A DNA stretch of 5,624 nucleotides, taken from Bacteroidota bacterium (lineage in GTDB: Bacteria; Bacteroidota; Bacteroidia; Bacteroidales; B18-G4). The notes beneath the pieces are model-generated. The model was not told the DNA's origin and did no database searches. It was given only the letters and a program-made list of their open reading frames with translations. Shown here piece after piece: positions 1-5,563 of this stretch. The DNA lies in assembly GCA_030635045.1 (NCBI GenBank), contig DAOVZP010000134.1, positions 1-5,624 of the forward strand, read 5' to 3'. Numbering within the stretch: the first letter of the stretch is position 1; every line of letters starts with the position of its first letter. Both the position numbers and the translations under genes were made by a program.

Positions 1-114
1 CAGGCTTTTGTCCATCGCAAAGGATAAACGATATGATTTCAGATGGCATGATATACCAATCAGGCTGATATTAAAATCCTGCGCTGCTTGTAAGGTTTGT
101 TTCCTTTTTGCCAT
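1..114 (-). CDS. IPExxVDY family protein, N-terminal part (runs off the left edge)
   Basis: An open frame of 38 codons starts with ATG at 114-112 and is still open at base 1, so only the N-terminus is visible. An in-frame TAG at 123-121, two codons before the ATG, fixes this start. The peptide begins MAKRK and then has DFNISLIGISCHLKSYRLSF, a pattern of a hydrophobic strand (LIGI), then HLKSYRL and an aromatic residue. This matches my memory of the start of the small IPExxVDY family proteins, which in many Bacteroidota lie just after rnc and before pyruvate kinase (pyk). The position, strand and order fit. The namesake IPExxVDY motif is in the missing part, so the family call is inference from a short stretch and gene context. 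The function of this family is unknown to me. The gap to rnc is 177 bases, so it may have its own promoter. Confidence 0.6.
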   Translation of the reverse strand, partial: MAKRKQTLQAAQDFNISLIGISCHLKSYRLSFAMDKSL

Positions 115-190
115 CTGTATCTAGTGAGATATAAAAATACAGATTTAATTTACAATTCAGTCTTTACAATTTATTATTTGCAACGTGAAG

Positions 191-211
191 TAGATTTGAA
201 GATCAAATCTA
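191..211. repeat. Perfect 9-bp inverted repeat with 3-base loop
   Basis: The arm TAGATTTGA at 191-199 is the exact reverse complement of 203-211, with AGA between them. It lies 80 bases past the rnc stop and 77 bases before the start of the IPExxVDY-like gene. Only two of nine pairs are G-C and no T run follows on either strand, so it would be a weak terminator. Each arm also spells TAGATTTG, a perfect match to the Bacteroidota -7 box, so it could instead be promoter or operator DNA. The repeat itself is certain; its role is not. Confidence 0.6.
204..211 (-). promoter_or_regulatory. Possible -7 box for the IPExxVDY-like gene
   Basis: On the minus strand 211-204 reads TAGATTTG, a full match to the Bacteroidota -7 consensus TAnnTTTG. 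Transcription would begin near 197-199 and give a leader of about 80-85 bases before the ATG at 114. I see no TTTG or TTG at the expected 19-22 bases upstream, and the box is part of a palindrome, which may be the real reason for the match. Tentative. Confidence 0.25.
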
Positions 212-291
212 TTCCATCGAAAAATACATTATATATTGTAAAAACAGAATACAGAATTGTAAATCAACGCGTTCTAAAAAGGTATAAGATA

Positions 292-1011
292 TCACTCTGG
301 TATTAACGCGTTGCAGGCTTTCTCAGCTGCGATCTTTTCGGCTCCCTTGATGGAAAAATCAATGCCTCGGCTAACGGGTTTGTTATCCACATAAGCTTCA
401 ACCTCATATTGGTGATAGTTCTTTTCACCTTTTTCACTGACCACCCTGAAATCCACTTCCTTTTTTTCTTTCTGTGCCCATTCAATGAGTTTGCTCTTGA
501 AGTTGGTGTCGAGATGCTCCAGCGTGTCAATGTCGATATGGATATTAATGATGCGTTTAATTATGATCTTCCGGGTATATTTATATCCCTTATCAAGATA
601 CAGGGCCCCGATAAATGCTTCAAAGGCATCTCCTCCCATCGATTTTGCTGAGCTTTTGGTATCCAGGCTTGATTCTATAAGCTTATTGATGCCTAATTTC
701 CTGCTTAATTTTTCAAGGTTGGAACGGCAAACGATCTTTGAACGCATTTCGGTAAGAAAGCCTTCGCCCTTATAGGGGAATTTTTTAAACAGGTATTCAG
801 CGATCACAGAACCCAGAATGGCATCGCCAAGGTATTCAAGGCGCTCATTATTTATTTTGACGCCATTAACATCCTTATTAACTGATTTATGCCTGAAGGC
901 AAGCCTGTATAAGTGGAGGTTTCCGGGGTGAAAACCAAAAATATTCTTAATAGACCGGTGAAGGTCTTTAGCTGTTGGTGAGTGGGATGAAGATTTTTTG
1001 AGAAAGCTCAA
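292..1011 (-). CDS. rnc: Ribonuclease III
   Basis: This enzyme cuts double-stranded RNA, chiefly in rRNA precursor processing and mRNA turnover, in the cytoplasm as a homodimer. The 239-residue protein has the usual two parts. The nuclease domain covers about residues 15-160, with the family signature NERLEYLGDA at 55-64 and a second metal-binding motif GGDAFEAFIGALYLD at 126-140. By family alignment the acidic metal ligands are E56/E59, D63, D128 and E131, all present. A double-stranded RNA-binding domain spans about 170-238, with NFKSKLIEWAQ at its start and KGAEKIAAEKAC at its end. Length is normal. No ATG exists between the in-frame stop at 1044-1042 and the signature, so the start is non-ATG. 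TTG at 1011-1009, 7 bases after the fabF stop, is the best choice; ATT at 1014 is the alternative. It is the third gene of the acpP-fabF-rnc cluster. Confidence 0.95.
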   Translation of the reverse strand: MSFLKKSSSHSPTAKDLHRSIKNIFGFHPGNLHLYRLAFRHKSVNKDVNGVKINNERLEYLGDAILGSVIAEYLFKKFPYKGEGFLTEMRSKIVCRSNLEKLSRKLGINKLIESSLDTKSSAKSMGGDAFEAFIGALYLDKGYKYTRKIIIKRIINIHIDIDTLEHLDTNFKSKLIEWAQKEKKEVDFRVVSEKGEKNYHQYEVEAYVDNKPVSRGIDFSIKGAEKIAAEKACNALIPE

Positions 1012-1018
1012 AATATGT

Positions 1019-2272
1019 TTACTTCTCGAACTTCTTAAAGATCAGTGAAACATTATGTCCTCCAAAACCGAAAGTGTTCGACAATGCGGCATTGATAACC
1101 CTTTCCTGTGCATTGTGATAAGTAAAATTCAGTTTGTTATCAATATCCGGATCATCAGTGAAATGATTGATGGTAGGAGGAATTACATTATTTTGAATTG
1201 CCAGAATGGTGGCAATGGCTTCAACAGCCCCGGCTGCACCCAGCAGGTGGCCGGTCATCGACTTGGTGGAATTGATGTTGATCTTGTATGCATGATCACC
1301 GAATGCAGTTTTAATGGCAAGCGGTTCTGAAATGTCACCAAGCGGAGTGGAGGTACCATGTGTATTTATATGGTCAATATCTTCAGGGTTCATTTCAGCA
1401 TCTTCCAGTGCAGCTTGCATCGAAAGGCTTGCTCCCAATCCTTCAGGATGTGGGGAGGTCATATGGTAAGCATCAGCTGAGAGCCCTGCACCGGCAACTT
1501 CAGCATAGATTTTTGCACCTCTTTTGATGGCATGTTCATATTCTTCAAAAAAGATAGCACAACCGCCTTCCCCAAGAACAAAACCATCACGGTCTTTGTC
1601 AAATGGACGAGACCCTGTTTTAGGATCATCGTTCCTGGTGGAAATAGCATGCATGGCATTAAAGCCGCCAACACCACCCTCGATGATGGATGCTTCAGAT
1701 CCGCCTGTTACAAACATATCTGCTTTACCCAAACGGATATAGTTAAATGCATCGGCTAATGAGTTTGCAGATGACGCACACGCTGAAACGGTAGCATAGT
1801 TAGGCCCCCTGAAACCAAATTTAATGGAGATGTGGCCTGCTGCTATATCAGCTATCATCTTGGGAATGAAGAAAGGATTGTATCGCGGAACGCCGCTACC
1901 CAAAGCCCATCCTCTGACTTCCTCCTGAAAGGTTGTTATCCCACCAATGCCGGACGCCCATATTACACCAACACGGTTTTTGTTGATCTTATCAAGGTCA
2001 ACCCCCGAATCAACAACCGCCTGTTCTGCCGCCACAAGGCCATATTGTGCGTAAGGATCATATTTACGCGCTTCCTTACGGTCGAAATAATCAAGGGCAT
2101 TGAATCCCTTAACCTCGCAGGCAAATTTAGTTTTAAACTCGCTGGCATCGAAATGGGTAATATCATCAGCACTGCTGACCCCGTTAACCATCCCGTTCCA
2201 GGTTTCCTCAACGGTATTGCCTAATGGGGTCAGGGCTCCGATACCTGTTACAACTACTCTTTTCAGCTCCAT
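1019..2272 (-). CDS. fabF: Beta-ketoacyl-[acyl-carrier-protein] synthase II
   Basis: FabF condenses malonyl-ACP with a growing acyl-ACP, releasing CO2 and lengthening the chain by two carbons in type II fatty acid synthesis. The 417-residue protein is full length (E. coli FabF is about 412). It has a thiolase fold, with the nucleophile Cys165 in VSACASSAN, His305 in NTHGTSTPLGD and His342 in KSMTGHLLGAAGA, giving the Cys-His-His triad of decarboxylating condensing enzymes. The C-terminal glycine loop NTFGFGGHN (399-407) is intact. Two histidines with an active-site cysteine separate it from FabH, which has His and Asn. A FabB role cannot be excluded by motif alone, but the N-terminal RVVVTGIGALTPLG, the length and the position next to acpP favour FabF. 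The ATG at 2272 lies 18 bases after the acpP stop, so the two genes are very likely cotranscribed. Confidence 0.96.
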   Translation of the reverse strand: MELKRVVVTGIGALTPLGNTVEETWNGMVNGVSSADDITHFDASEFKTKFACEVKGFNALDYFDRKEARKYDPYAQYGLVAAEQAVVDSGVDLDKINKNRVGVIWASGIGGITTFQEEVRGWALGSGVPRYNPFFIPKMIADIAAGHISIKFGFRGPNYATVSACASSANSLADAFNYIRLGKADMFVTGGSEASIIEGGVGGFNAMHAISTRNDDPKTGSRPFDKDRDGFVLGEGGCAIFFEEYEHAIKRGAKIYAEVAGAGLSADAYHMTSPHPEGLGASLSMQAALEDAEMNPEDIDHINTHGTSTPLGDISEPLAIKTAFGDHAYKININSTKSMTGHLLGAAGAVEAIATILAIQNNVIPPTINHFTDDPDIDNKLNFTYHNAQERVINAALSNTFGFGGHNVSLIFKKFEK

Positions 2273-2290
2273 GCAGCAGGGTATAAGTTC

Positions 2291-2527
2291 TTATTTGGCG
2301 TTGTCTTCAATATATTTTACAGCATCTCCAACAGATCCGATCTTTTCAGCCTGATCATCAGGGATAGCAATATTGAATTCTTTTTCGAATTCCATGATCA
2401 ACTCAACGGTATCGAGTGAATCAGCACCAAGGTCGTTGGTGAAGCTAGCTTCATTAGTCACTTCATTCTCGTCAACTCCGAGTTTGTCAACGATGATCGA
2501 TTTTACTCTTGTTGCAATGTCAGACAT
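2291..2527 (-). CDS. acpP: Acyl carrier protein
   Basis: ACP is the small acidic protein that carries fatty acyl chains as thioesters on a 4'-phosphopantetheine arm. The 78-residue product has the four-helix ACP pattern. The attachment residue is Ser37 in the motif [15 protein letters not shown], followed by an acidic helix II (residues about 37-51) that partner enzymes such as FabF bind. The C-terminal half ([19 protein letters not shown]) is also typical. The frame stays open upstream to an ATG at 2587, but those 20 extra residues ([10 protein letters not shown] and so on) have no counterpart in ACPs, so MSDIATRV at 2527 is the start. The leader just upstream is A/T-rich without a Shine-Dalgarno sequence, as usual in Bacteroidota. 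It is the first gene of the acpP-fabF-rnc cluster and diverges from purN. Confidence 0.97.
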   Translation of the reverse strand: MSDIATRVKSIIVDKLGVDENEVTNEASFTNDLGADSLDTVELIMEFEKEFNIAIPDDQAEKIGSVGDAVKYIEDNAK

Positions 2528-2746
2528 ATCTTTAAAATTTTGGTTATACAAGGCCACAAAGAAAGCAATTTTAACGAGAAAAACCAAAAGAAAAGTAATA
2601 ATTTTGATATTTTATATTTATAAAACACATGATACCAGGTATTTACATGAAAGCCTGAATTTAGGGCTATTTTGTTTACCCTTAAAATAGAAAATGTAAC
2701 TTTGGATGAGAAATAATCCGCTTGTTCTATTTCAAATTATACACGC
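2528..2746. promoter_or_regulatory. Divergent promoter region between acpP and purN
   Basis: This A/T-rich gap of 219 bases must hold the start signals for the minus-strand acpP cluster and the plus-strand purN. A good purN promoter is visible at 2671-2704. For acpP the best minus-strand match is TACTTTTC at 2597-2590, one base off TAnnTTTG and without a clear -33 partner, so I do not assign it. A short odd palindrome, ATACC-A-GGTAT at 2632-2642, lies between the two and might be an operator, but 5-base arms are too short to be convincing. No reading frame here looks like a gene. Confidence 0.6.
2671..2704 (+). promoter_or_regulatory. Bacteroidota-type promoter of purN
   Basis: TAACTTTG at 2697-2704 fits the -7 consensus TAnnTTTG exactly, and TTTG at 2671-2674 fits the -33 element, with 22 bases between them. 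That is at the long end of the usual spacing but acceptable. Transcription should begin at about 2709-2712, giving a leader of about 35 bases before the purN ATG at 2747. This is inference from the sequence pattern only. Confidence 0.55.
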
Positions 2747-3325
2747 ATGAAAAGGATCGCTATTTTTGCTTCCGGCAGTGGAAGTAACGCACAAAAGATC
2801 ATTGAATATTTTGCTGAGGCGGAAAACACTGAAGTTTCTCTTGTATTATCCAACAATGAAAATGCCTTCGTTTTAGAGCGTGCTTCATCCCTGAATATTC
2901 CGGCCTATGTGTTTGACAGGCAATTGTTTTACGAGACTGAGCAGGTGCATGATATCCTGCGCGACATCGGGATAGATTTTATTGTTCTGGCCGGTTTTAT
3001 GTGGTTGGTCCCGCAAAATATCCTTTCACATTGGGCAGGCCGTATCATAAATATCCACCCCGCCCTGCTTCCGAAATTCGGAGGTAAGGGAATGTATGGA
3101 GACAAGGTACATAAGGCAGTGATCGATGCGGGGGAAAAAGAAACAGGGATCACTATCCACTATGTTAATGAAAAATATGATGAGGGAGAGATCATCTTCC
3201 AGGAAGCCTTTAAGATCCTTCCCAAAGATACTCCGGAAAGTATTGCTGAAAAGATCCATGTCCTGGAGCATAAACACTTTCCGGCAGTGATCGGGCAATT
3301 AGTGGATAAACTTGATCAGGAGTGA
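2747..3325 (+). CDS. purN: Phosphoribosylglycinamide formyltransferase (GAR transformylase)
   Basis: PurN transfers a formyl group from 10-formyltetrahydrofolate to glycinamide ribonucleotide, the third step of purine synthesis, in the cytoplasm. The 192-residue protein is close to the usual size and is a single formyltransferase domain. It has the phosphate-binding loop ASGSGSNAQKI near the N-terminus (8-18), the folate-site strand LAGFMWLVP (81-89), the catalytic motif INIHPALLP with Asn102 and His104, and the late motif GITIHYVNEKYDEGEII with His138 and catalytic Asp145. The stretch GGKGMYGDKVHKAV (112-125) is the form common in Bacteroidota. The Asn-His-Asp set is complete, so it should be active. 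It is the only gene on the plus strand, has its own promoter, and stops 5 bases before the stop of the convergent nitroreductase-family gene. Confidence 0.95.
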   Translation: MKRIAIFASGSGSNAQKIIEYFAEAENTEVSLVLSNNENAFVLERASSLNIPAYVFDRQLFYETEQVHDILRDIGIDFIVLAGFMWLVPQNILSHWAGRIINIHPALLPKFGGKGMYGDKVHKAVIDAGEKETGITIHYVNEKYDEGEIIFQEAFKILPKDTPESIAEKIHVLEHKHFPAVIGQLVDKLDQE

Positions 3326-3333
3326 GCAGCTCA
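3323..3333. repeat. 11-base palindrome joining two convergent stop codons
   Basis: TGAGC-A-GCTCA at 3323-3333 is an exact odd palindrome. Its left end is the purN stop codon TGA, and its right end is the stop codon of the minus-strand nitroreductase gene. As RNA it could fold only into a 4-pair stem with a CAG loop, and no T run follows, so it is not a convincing terminator. No other terminator is visible between the two genes. Confidence 0.35.
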
Positions 3334-3879
3334 GTACTTATTACGGCTAATGACCTTTGACCTTTCTTTCCTGATCTTCTTTCTCATTCTGTAACCCTCC
3401 GGTTCATAACCAAGGCTGATCAGCAAGCCAATCCTCCTGTTTTTTGGTATATCAAGGAGTTTTTGAATGGCTTTTTCATTGAACCATCCCAGCATGCAGG
3501 TGCCAAGGCCTTCTTCGGTGGCTTGCAGACAAAAATGTTCAGAAGCAATACCGATATCAATAAGAGGATATTCCTTGTTTTTGATCCTGCCGCCTATAGT
3601 TGGCACAAATGGTGATTTTTCCATTGTAATAACAATGATCACAGGTGCCTGCTCTACAAACTTATTGAATGCTGCAAATTTATTCCAGGTTTCCCTTGCC
3701 ACCTTCTTGACCAGTGCAGGTTCATCAACCACAATGAACTTCCAGGGCTGAGCATTGCATGCCGAGGGTGACATGAGTGCTGCCTCCAGGCAACGGTCCA
3801 GTTTTTCTTTCTCTACAGCTTTGTCGGAGTAACGGCGTACACTCTGCCGCTGCATGATCAGGTCAATGAGTTTAGTCAT
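3331..3879 (-). CDS. Nitroreductase family protein (FMN-dependent oxidoreductase)
   Basis: The 182-residue product belongs to the nitroreductase fold family, flavoproteins that usually work as homodimers and reduce nitro compounds, quinones or flavins with NAD(P)H. The true substrate cannot be read from sequence. Visible FMN-site motifs are RQSVRRYSD at 11-19, [12 protein letters not shown] at 37-48 and the helix plus loop [21 protein letters not shown] at 108-128 followed by MLGWF; the C-terminal [12 protein letters not shown] (151-162) and a very basic tail ([12 protein letters not shown], 164-175) close the protein. The frame is open further upstream to 3981, but those 34 residues overlap pgi and precede the conserved domain, so I chose the ATG at 3879. 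That ATG overlaps the last 8 bases of pgi, suggesting coupled translation. It is convergent with purN. Confidence 0.88.
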   Translation of the reverse strand: MTKLIDLIMQRQSVRRYSDKAVEKEKLDRCLEAALMSPSACNAQPWKFIVVDEPALVKKVARETWNKFAAFNKFVEQAPVIIVITMEKSPFVPTIGGRIKNKEYPLIDIGIASEHFCLQATEEGLGTCMLGWFNEKAIQKLLDIPKNRRIGLLISLGYEPEGYRMRKKIRKERSKVISRNKY

Positions 3880-5221
3880 TTTTGATCCGTTTGTTAATGG
3901 CTTCTGTCTCTTGCTCAAAGCCCGGTTTCCCAAGCAATGCGAACATGTTTTTCTTGTATGCTTCAACTCCCGGTTGGTCAAAGGGGTTTACACCGAGGAT
4001 ATATCCGCTTACGGCACAGCTCATTTCAAAGAAATAGATCAGTTGTCCGAGGTAATATTCATTCACTTCAGGGATGCTGAGCCTGATATTCGGTACACCG
4101 CCATCGACATGGGCGATGAGTGTTCCAAGCTCGGCCATCTTGTTCACCTGGTCGATATTGCGGCCTGCAAGGTAATTCAGCTTGTCTGCATTCAACTGGT
4201 CTTCAGGAATGAGCAGGGAGTGTTTTGTTTTTTCAACGGAGATTACTGTTTCGAAAATATTTCTCAAGCCTTCCTGGATGTATTGTCCCATGGAATGAAG
4301 GTCGGTAGTAAACCCAACGCCTGCCGGGAAGATCCCTTTGTTCTCCTTGCCTTCGCTTTCTCCGAATAATTGCTTCCACCATTCGGTGAGATAGTAGAGA
4401 TTGGGCAGGTAGCTTACCATGATCTCAATGGTTTTGCCCTTACGGTAAAGGGCATTTCGGGCTGCCGCATACAGCATCACCGGGTTTGAATCCATATCGG
4501 TGTTGTTCAGTACCAGCTTTCTCATATCAACAGCTCCCCTCACCAGTTCTCTGATATTGAAACCTGCTGCAGCAATGGGCAATAATCCCACAGGGGTTAA
4601 AACCGAATACCTTCCTCCCACATCATCAGGAACGATGAATGTTGAATATCCTTCTTTATTTGCAAGCTCTTTAAGTGCGCCCTTCTCTTTATCGGTTATC
4701 GCTACTATCCTTGAAACAGCTTCTTCCCTGCCGTACTTAGCCTCCAGGTGGTTTTTCAGGATCCTGAACGCAATGGCAGGCTCGGTGGTCGTGCCCGATT
4801 TGGAGATAACCACGATGGAATAGTCTTTTTGGTTCAGAACTTCCAGGAGTTCTGTGAGATAATCTTCTCCGATATTCTGCCCCGCATATAAAATTATAGG
4901 TTTATCCCCGGGCACAATGTTTGCAAACTGCTTGTTGAGGGCATCGATCACCGCCCTGGCACCAAGGTAGGAACCACCGATACCGGTAACAACAACAATT
5001 TCGGAACAGGATGCGAGCTTTTGTGCACTTTTCTCAACAGCGGAAAGAAGTGCATTATCCAGCTGCTCCGGGAGGTCAACCCATCCCAGGAAATCCTTGC
5101 CTTTTCCGGTTTTATTATTGATGGCATCAATGTGTCCTGTGATCTCATCTCTGAAAGCGTAAACCTGATCTTTGGATATAAAGTTTTTCAGGTGGTCGAT
5201 GTTAACTTGAATATGATCCAT
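3872..5221 (-). CDS. pgi: Glucose-6-phosphate isomerase
   Basis: This enzyme interconverts glucose 6-phosphate and fructose 6-phosphate in glycolysis and gluconeogenesis. At 449 residues it is the short bacterial form, like that of Bacillus relatives, rather than the form of about 550 residues in E. coli. It contains two SIS-type sugar-phosphate domains. Landmarks are [11 protein letters not shown] at 80-90, [11 protein letters not shown] at 139-149 (sugar phosphate binding), the first family signature [17 protein letters not shown] at 199-215, QLFGESEGK at 284-292 with the likely catalytic Glu290, TTDLHSMGQ with His309, and the second signature [19 protein letters not shown] at 406-424 with Lys423. 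All are intact. The ATG at 5221 gives a normal N-terminus. It is the first gene of a pair with the nitroreductase-family gene, and the 52-base hairpin array lies about 170-340 bases upstream. Confidence 0.96.
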   Translation of the reverse strand: MDHIQVNIDHLKNFISKDQVYAFRDEITGHIDAINNKTGKGKDFLGWVDLPEQLDNALLSAVEKSAQKLASCSEIVVVTGIGGSYLGARAVIDALNKQFANIVPGDKPIILYAGQNIGEDYLTELLEVLNQKDYSIVVISKSGTTTEPAIAFRILKNHLEAKYGREEAVSRIVAITDKEKGALKELANKEGYSTFIVPDDVGGRYSVLTPVGLLPIAAAGFNIRELVRGAVDMRKLVLNNTDMDSNPVMLYAAARNALYRKGKTIEIMVSYLPNLYYLTEWWKQLFGESEGKENKGIFPAGVGFTTDLHSMGQYIQEGLRNIFETVISVEKTKHSLLIPEDQLNADKLNYLAGRNIDQVNKMAELGTLIAHVDGGVPNIRLSIPEVNEYYLGQLIYFFEMSCAVSGYILGVNPFDQPGVEAYKKNMFALLGKPGFEQETEAINKRIKND

Positions 5222-5245
5222 ATTTTCTGAGTAATTGGAATTACA

Positions 5246-5253
5246 CGAAAGTA
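5246..5253 (-). promoter_or_regulatory. Possible -7 box of pgi
   Basis: On the minus strand 5253-5246 reads TACTTTCG, seven of eight positions of TAnnTTTG when the two free positions count as matches. Transcription would start about 18 bases before the pgi ATG. No -33 TTTG is visible at the right distance, so this is a weak call. Confidence 0.25.
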
Positions 5254-5390
5254 AAATAAATCTTTTTGAAATTTGATGATTATTATGGAATTGTTATGTG
5301 ATGAGATGTCAGTGGGCAGAAATCAGAATTTATGATTTACAATTTGGTATCACCAGTTCCCGGTTAATTTTCAATATCCGAACCTATATG

Positions 5391-5407
5391 CGACCCCTCT
5401 GGGGTCG
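5391..5407. repeat. Hairpin 1 of the array
   Basis: CGACCCC, loop TCT, GGGGTCG: seven perfect pairs, six of them G-C. Its reverse complement matches hairpin 4 at 16 of 17 bases. Confidence 0.85.
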
Positions 5408-5442
5408 TGATTCAATTTTTTATATTCTGTGTTATAGATACG

Positions 5443-5459
5443 GGATCCCTCCGGGAACC
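5443..5459. repeat. Hairpin 2 of the array
   Basis: GGATCCC, loop TCC, GGGAACC: six of seven positions pair, with an A-A mismatch at 5445/5457. Loop polarity (pyrimidines on the plus strand) agrees with hairpin 1. Confidence 0.75.
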
Positions 5460-5494
5460 GAGTATTTTGATCACCATGACATATTCAAAGATAT

Positions 5495-5511
5495 TGATGC
5501 CGAAGGCATCA
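5495..5511. repeat. Hairpin 3 of the array
   Basis: TGATGCC, loop GAA, GGCATCA: seven perfect pairs. The arms differ in sequence from those of the other hairpins, but arm and loop lengths are the same. The loop is purine on the plus strand, opposite to hairpins 1 and 2. Confidence 0.85.
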
Positions 5512-5546
5512 CATGTTTATAGCAGAACAGATGGCCTTGAAGCGCC

Positions 5547-5563
5547 CGACCCCAGAGGAGTCG
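5547..5563. repeat. Hairpin 4 of the array
   Basis: CGACCCC, loop AGA, GGAGTCG: six of seven positions pair, with a C-A mismatch at 5551/5559. A single A-to-G change at 5559 would make it the exact reverse complement of hairpin 1. Confidence 0.8.

Larger units (their letters stand above)
115..291. other. A/T-rich intergenic region between rnc and the IPExxVDY-like gene
   Basis: No gene is supported here. A plus-strand frame from 97 to 306 can be opened, but its composition is that of translated A/T-rich DNA and it overlaps both neighbouring genes antisense. The region holds a perfect 9-bp inverted repeat (191-211), two direct copies of TTTACAATT (149-157 and 163-171) and an inverted copy of the same motif (255-263). 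ATTTACAATTC at 148-158 and GAATTGTAAAT at 254-264 form an exact 11-bp inverted repeat 95 bases apart. No G/C-rich stem followed by a T run, as expected of a strong intrinsic terminator for the acpP-fabF-rnc transcript, is visible. Confidence 0.6.
5391..5563. repeat. Array of four hairpins with an exact 52-base period
   Basis: Four 17-base inverted repeats, each made of a 7-base arm, a 3-base loop and a 7-base arm, start at 5391, 5443, 5495 and 5547, so every step is exactly 52 bases and every spacer is 35. The spacers are not copies of each other, although the outward-facing ones share a loose pattern with TATA at about the eighth base and CA after it. Hairpins 1 and 4 are inverted copies (16 of 17 bases), while 2 and 3 differ in sequence but keep the size. 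It resembles dispersed palindromic repeats that I recall from Bacteroidota intergenic regions; that is memory, not a search. The geometry is read directly from the sequence. Function is unknown. Confidence 0.8.

Noticed and set aside
97..306. Plus-strand ORF of 69 codons
   Set aside because: Composition is that of translated A/T-rich intergenic DNA, and it overlaps the starts or ends of two better-supported minus-strand genes.
1832..2224. Plus-strand ORF of 130 codons antisense to fabF
   Set aside because: It is a shadow of the fabF frame, with no recognisable domain.
2291..2587. Longer acyl carrier protein start at 2587
   Set aside because: ACPs begin with a short N-terminus as in MSDIATRV; the 20 extra residues have no family counterpart and fall in the A/T-rich promoter region.
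2590..2597. acpP promoter -7 box (TACTTTTC on the minus strand)
   Set aside because: The last base differs from TAnnTTTG and there is no -33 partner at the right distance, so it is no better than chance in A/T-rich DNA.
2632..2642. Operator-like palindrome ATACC-A-GGTAT
   Set aside because: Arms are only five bases, it lacks a second copy, and I know no regulator that fits.
3331..3981. Longer nitroreductase start at 3981
   Set aside because: The extra 34 residues overlap pgi coding sequence, look unlike the family and precede the conserved domain; the ATG at 3879 fits better.
5298..5522. Plus-strand ORF of 74 codons
   Set aside because: It reads through three of the hairpins and its residues come from them (RPLWGRDS, DAEGIT). 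A 52-base period is not a multiple of three, so the units would be in different frames.
5391..5563. CRISPR array
   Set aside because: The regular spacing suggests it, but the 17-base units are not identical repeats, arms differ between units, orientation flips in the middle, and no cas gene is present.
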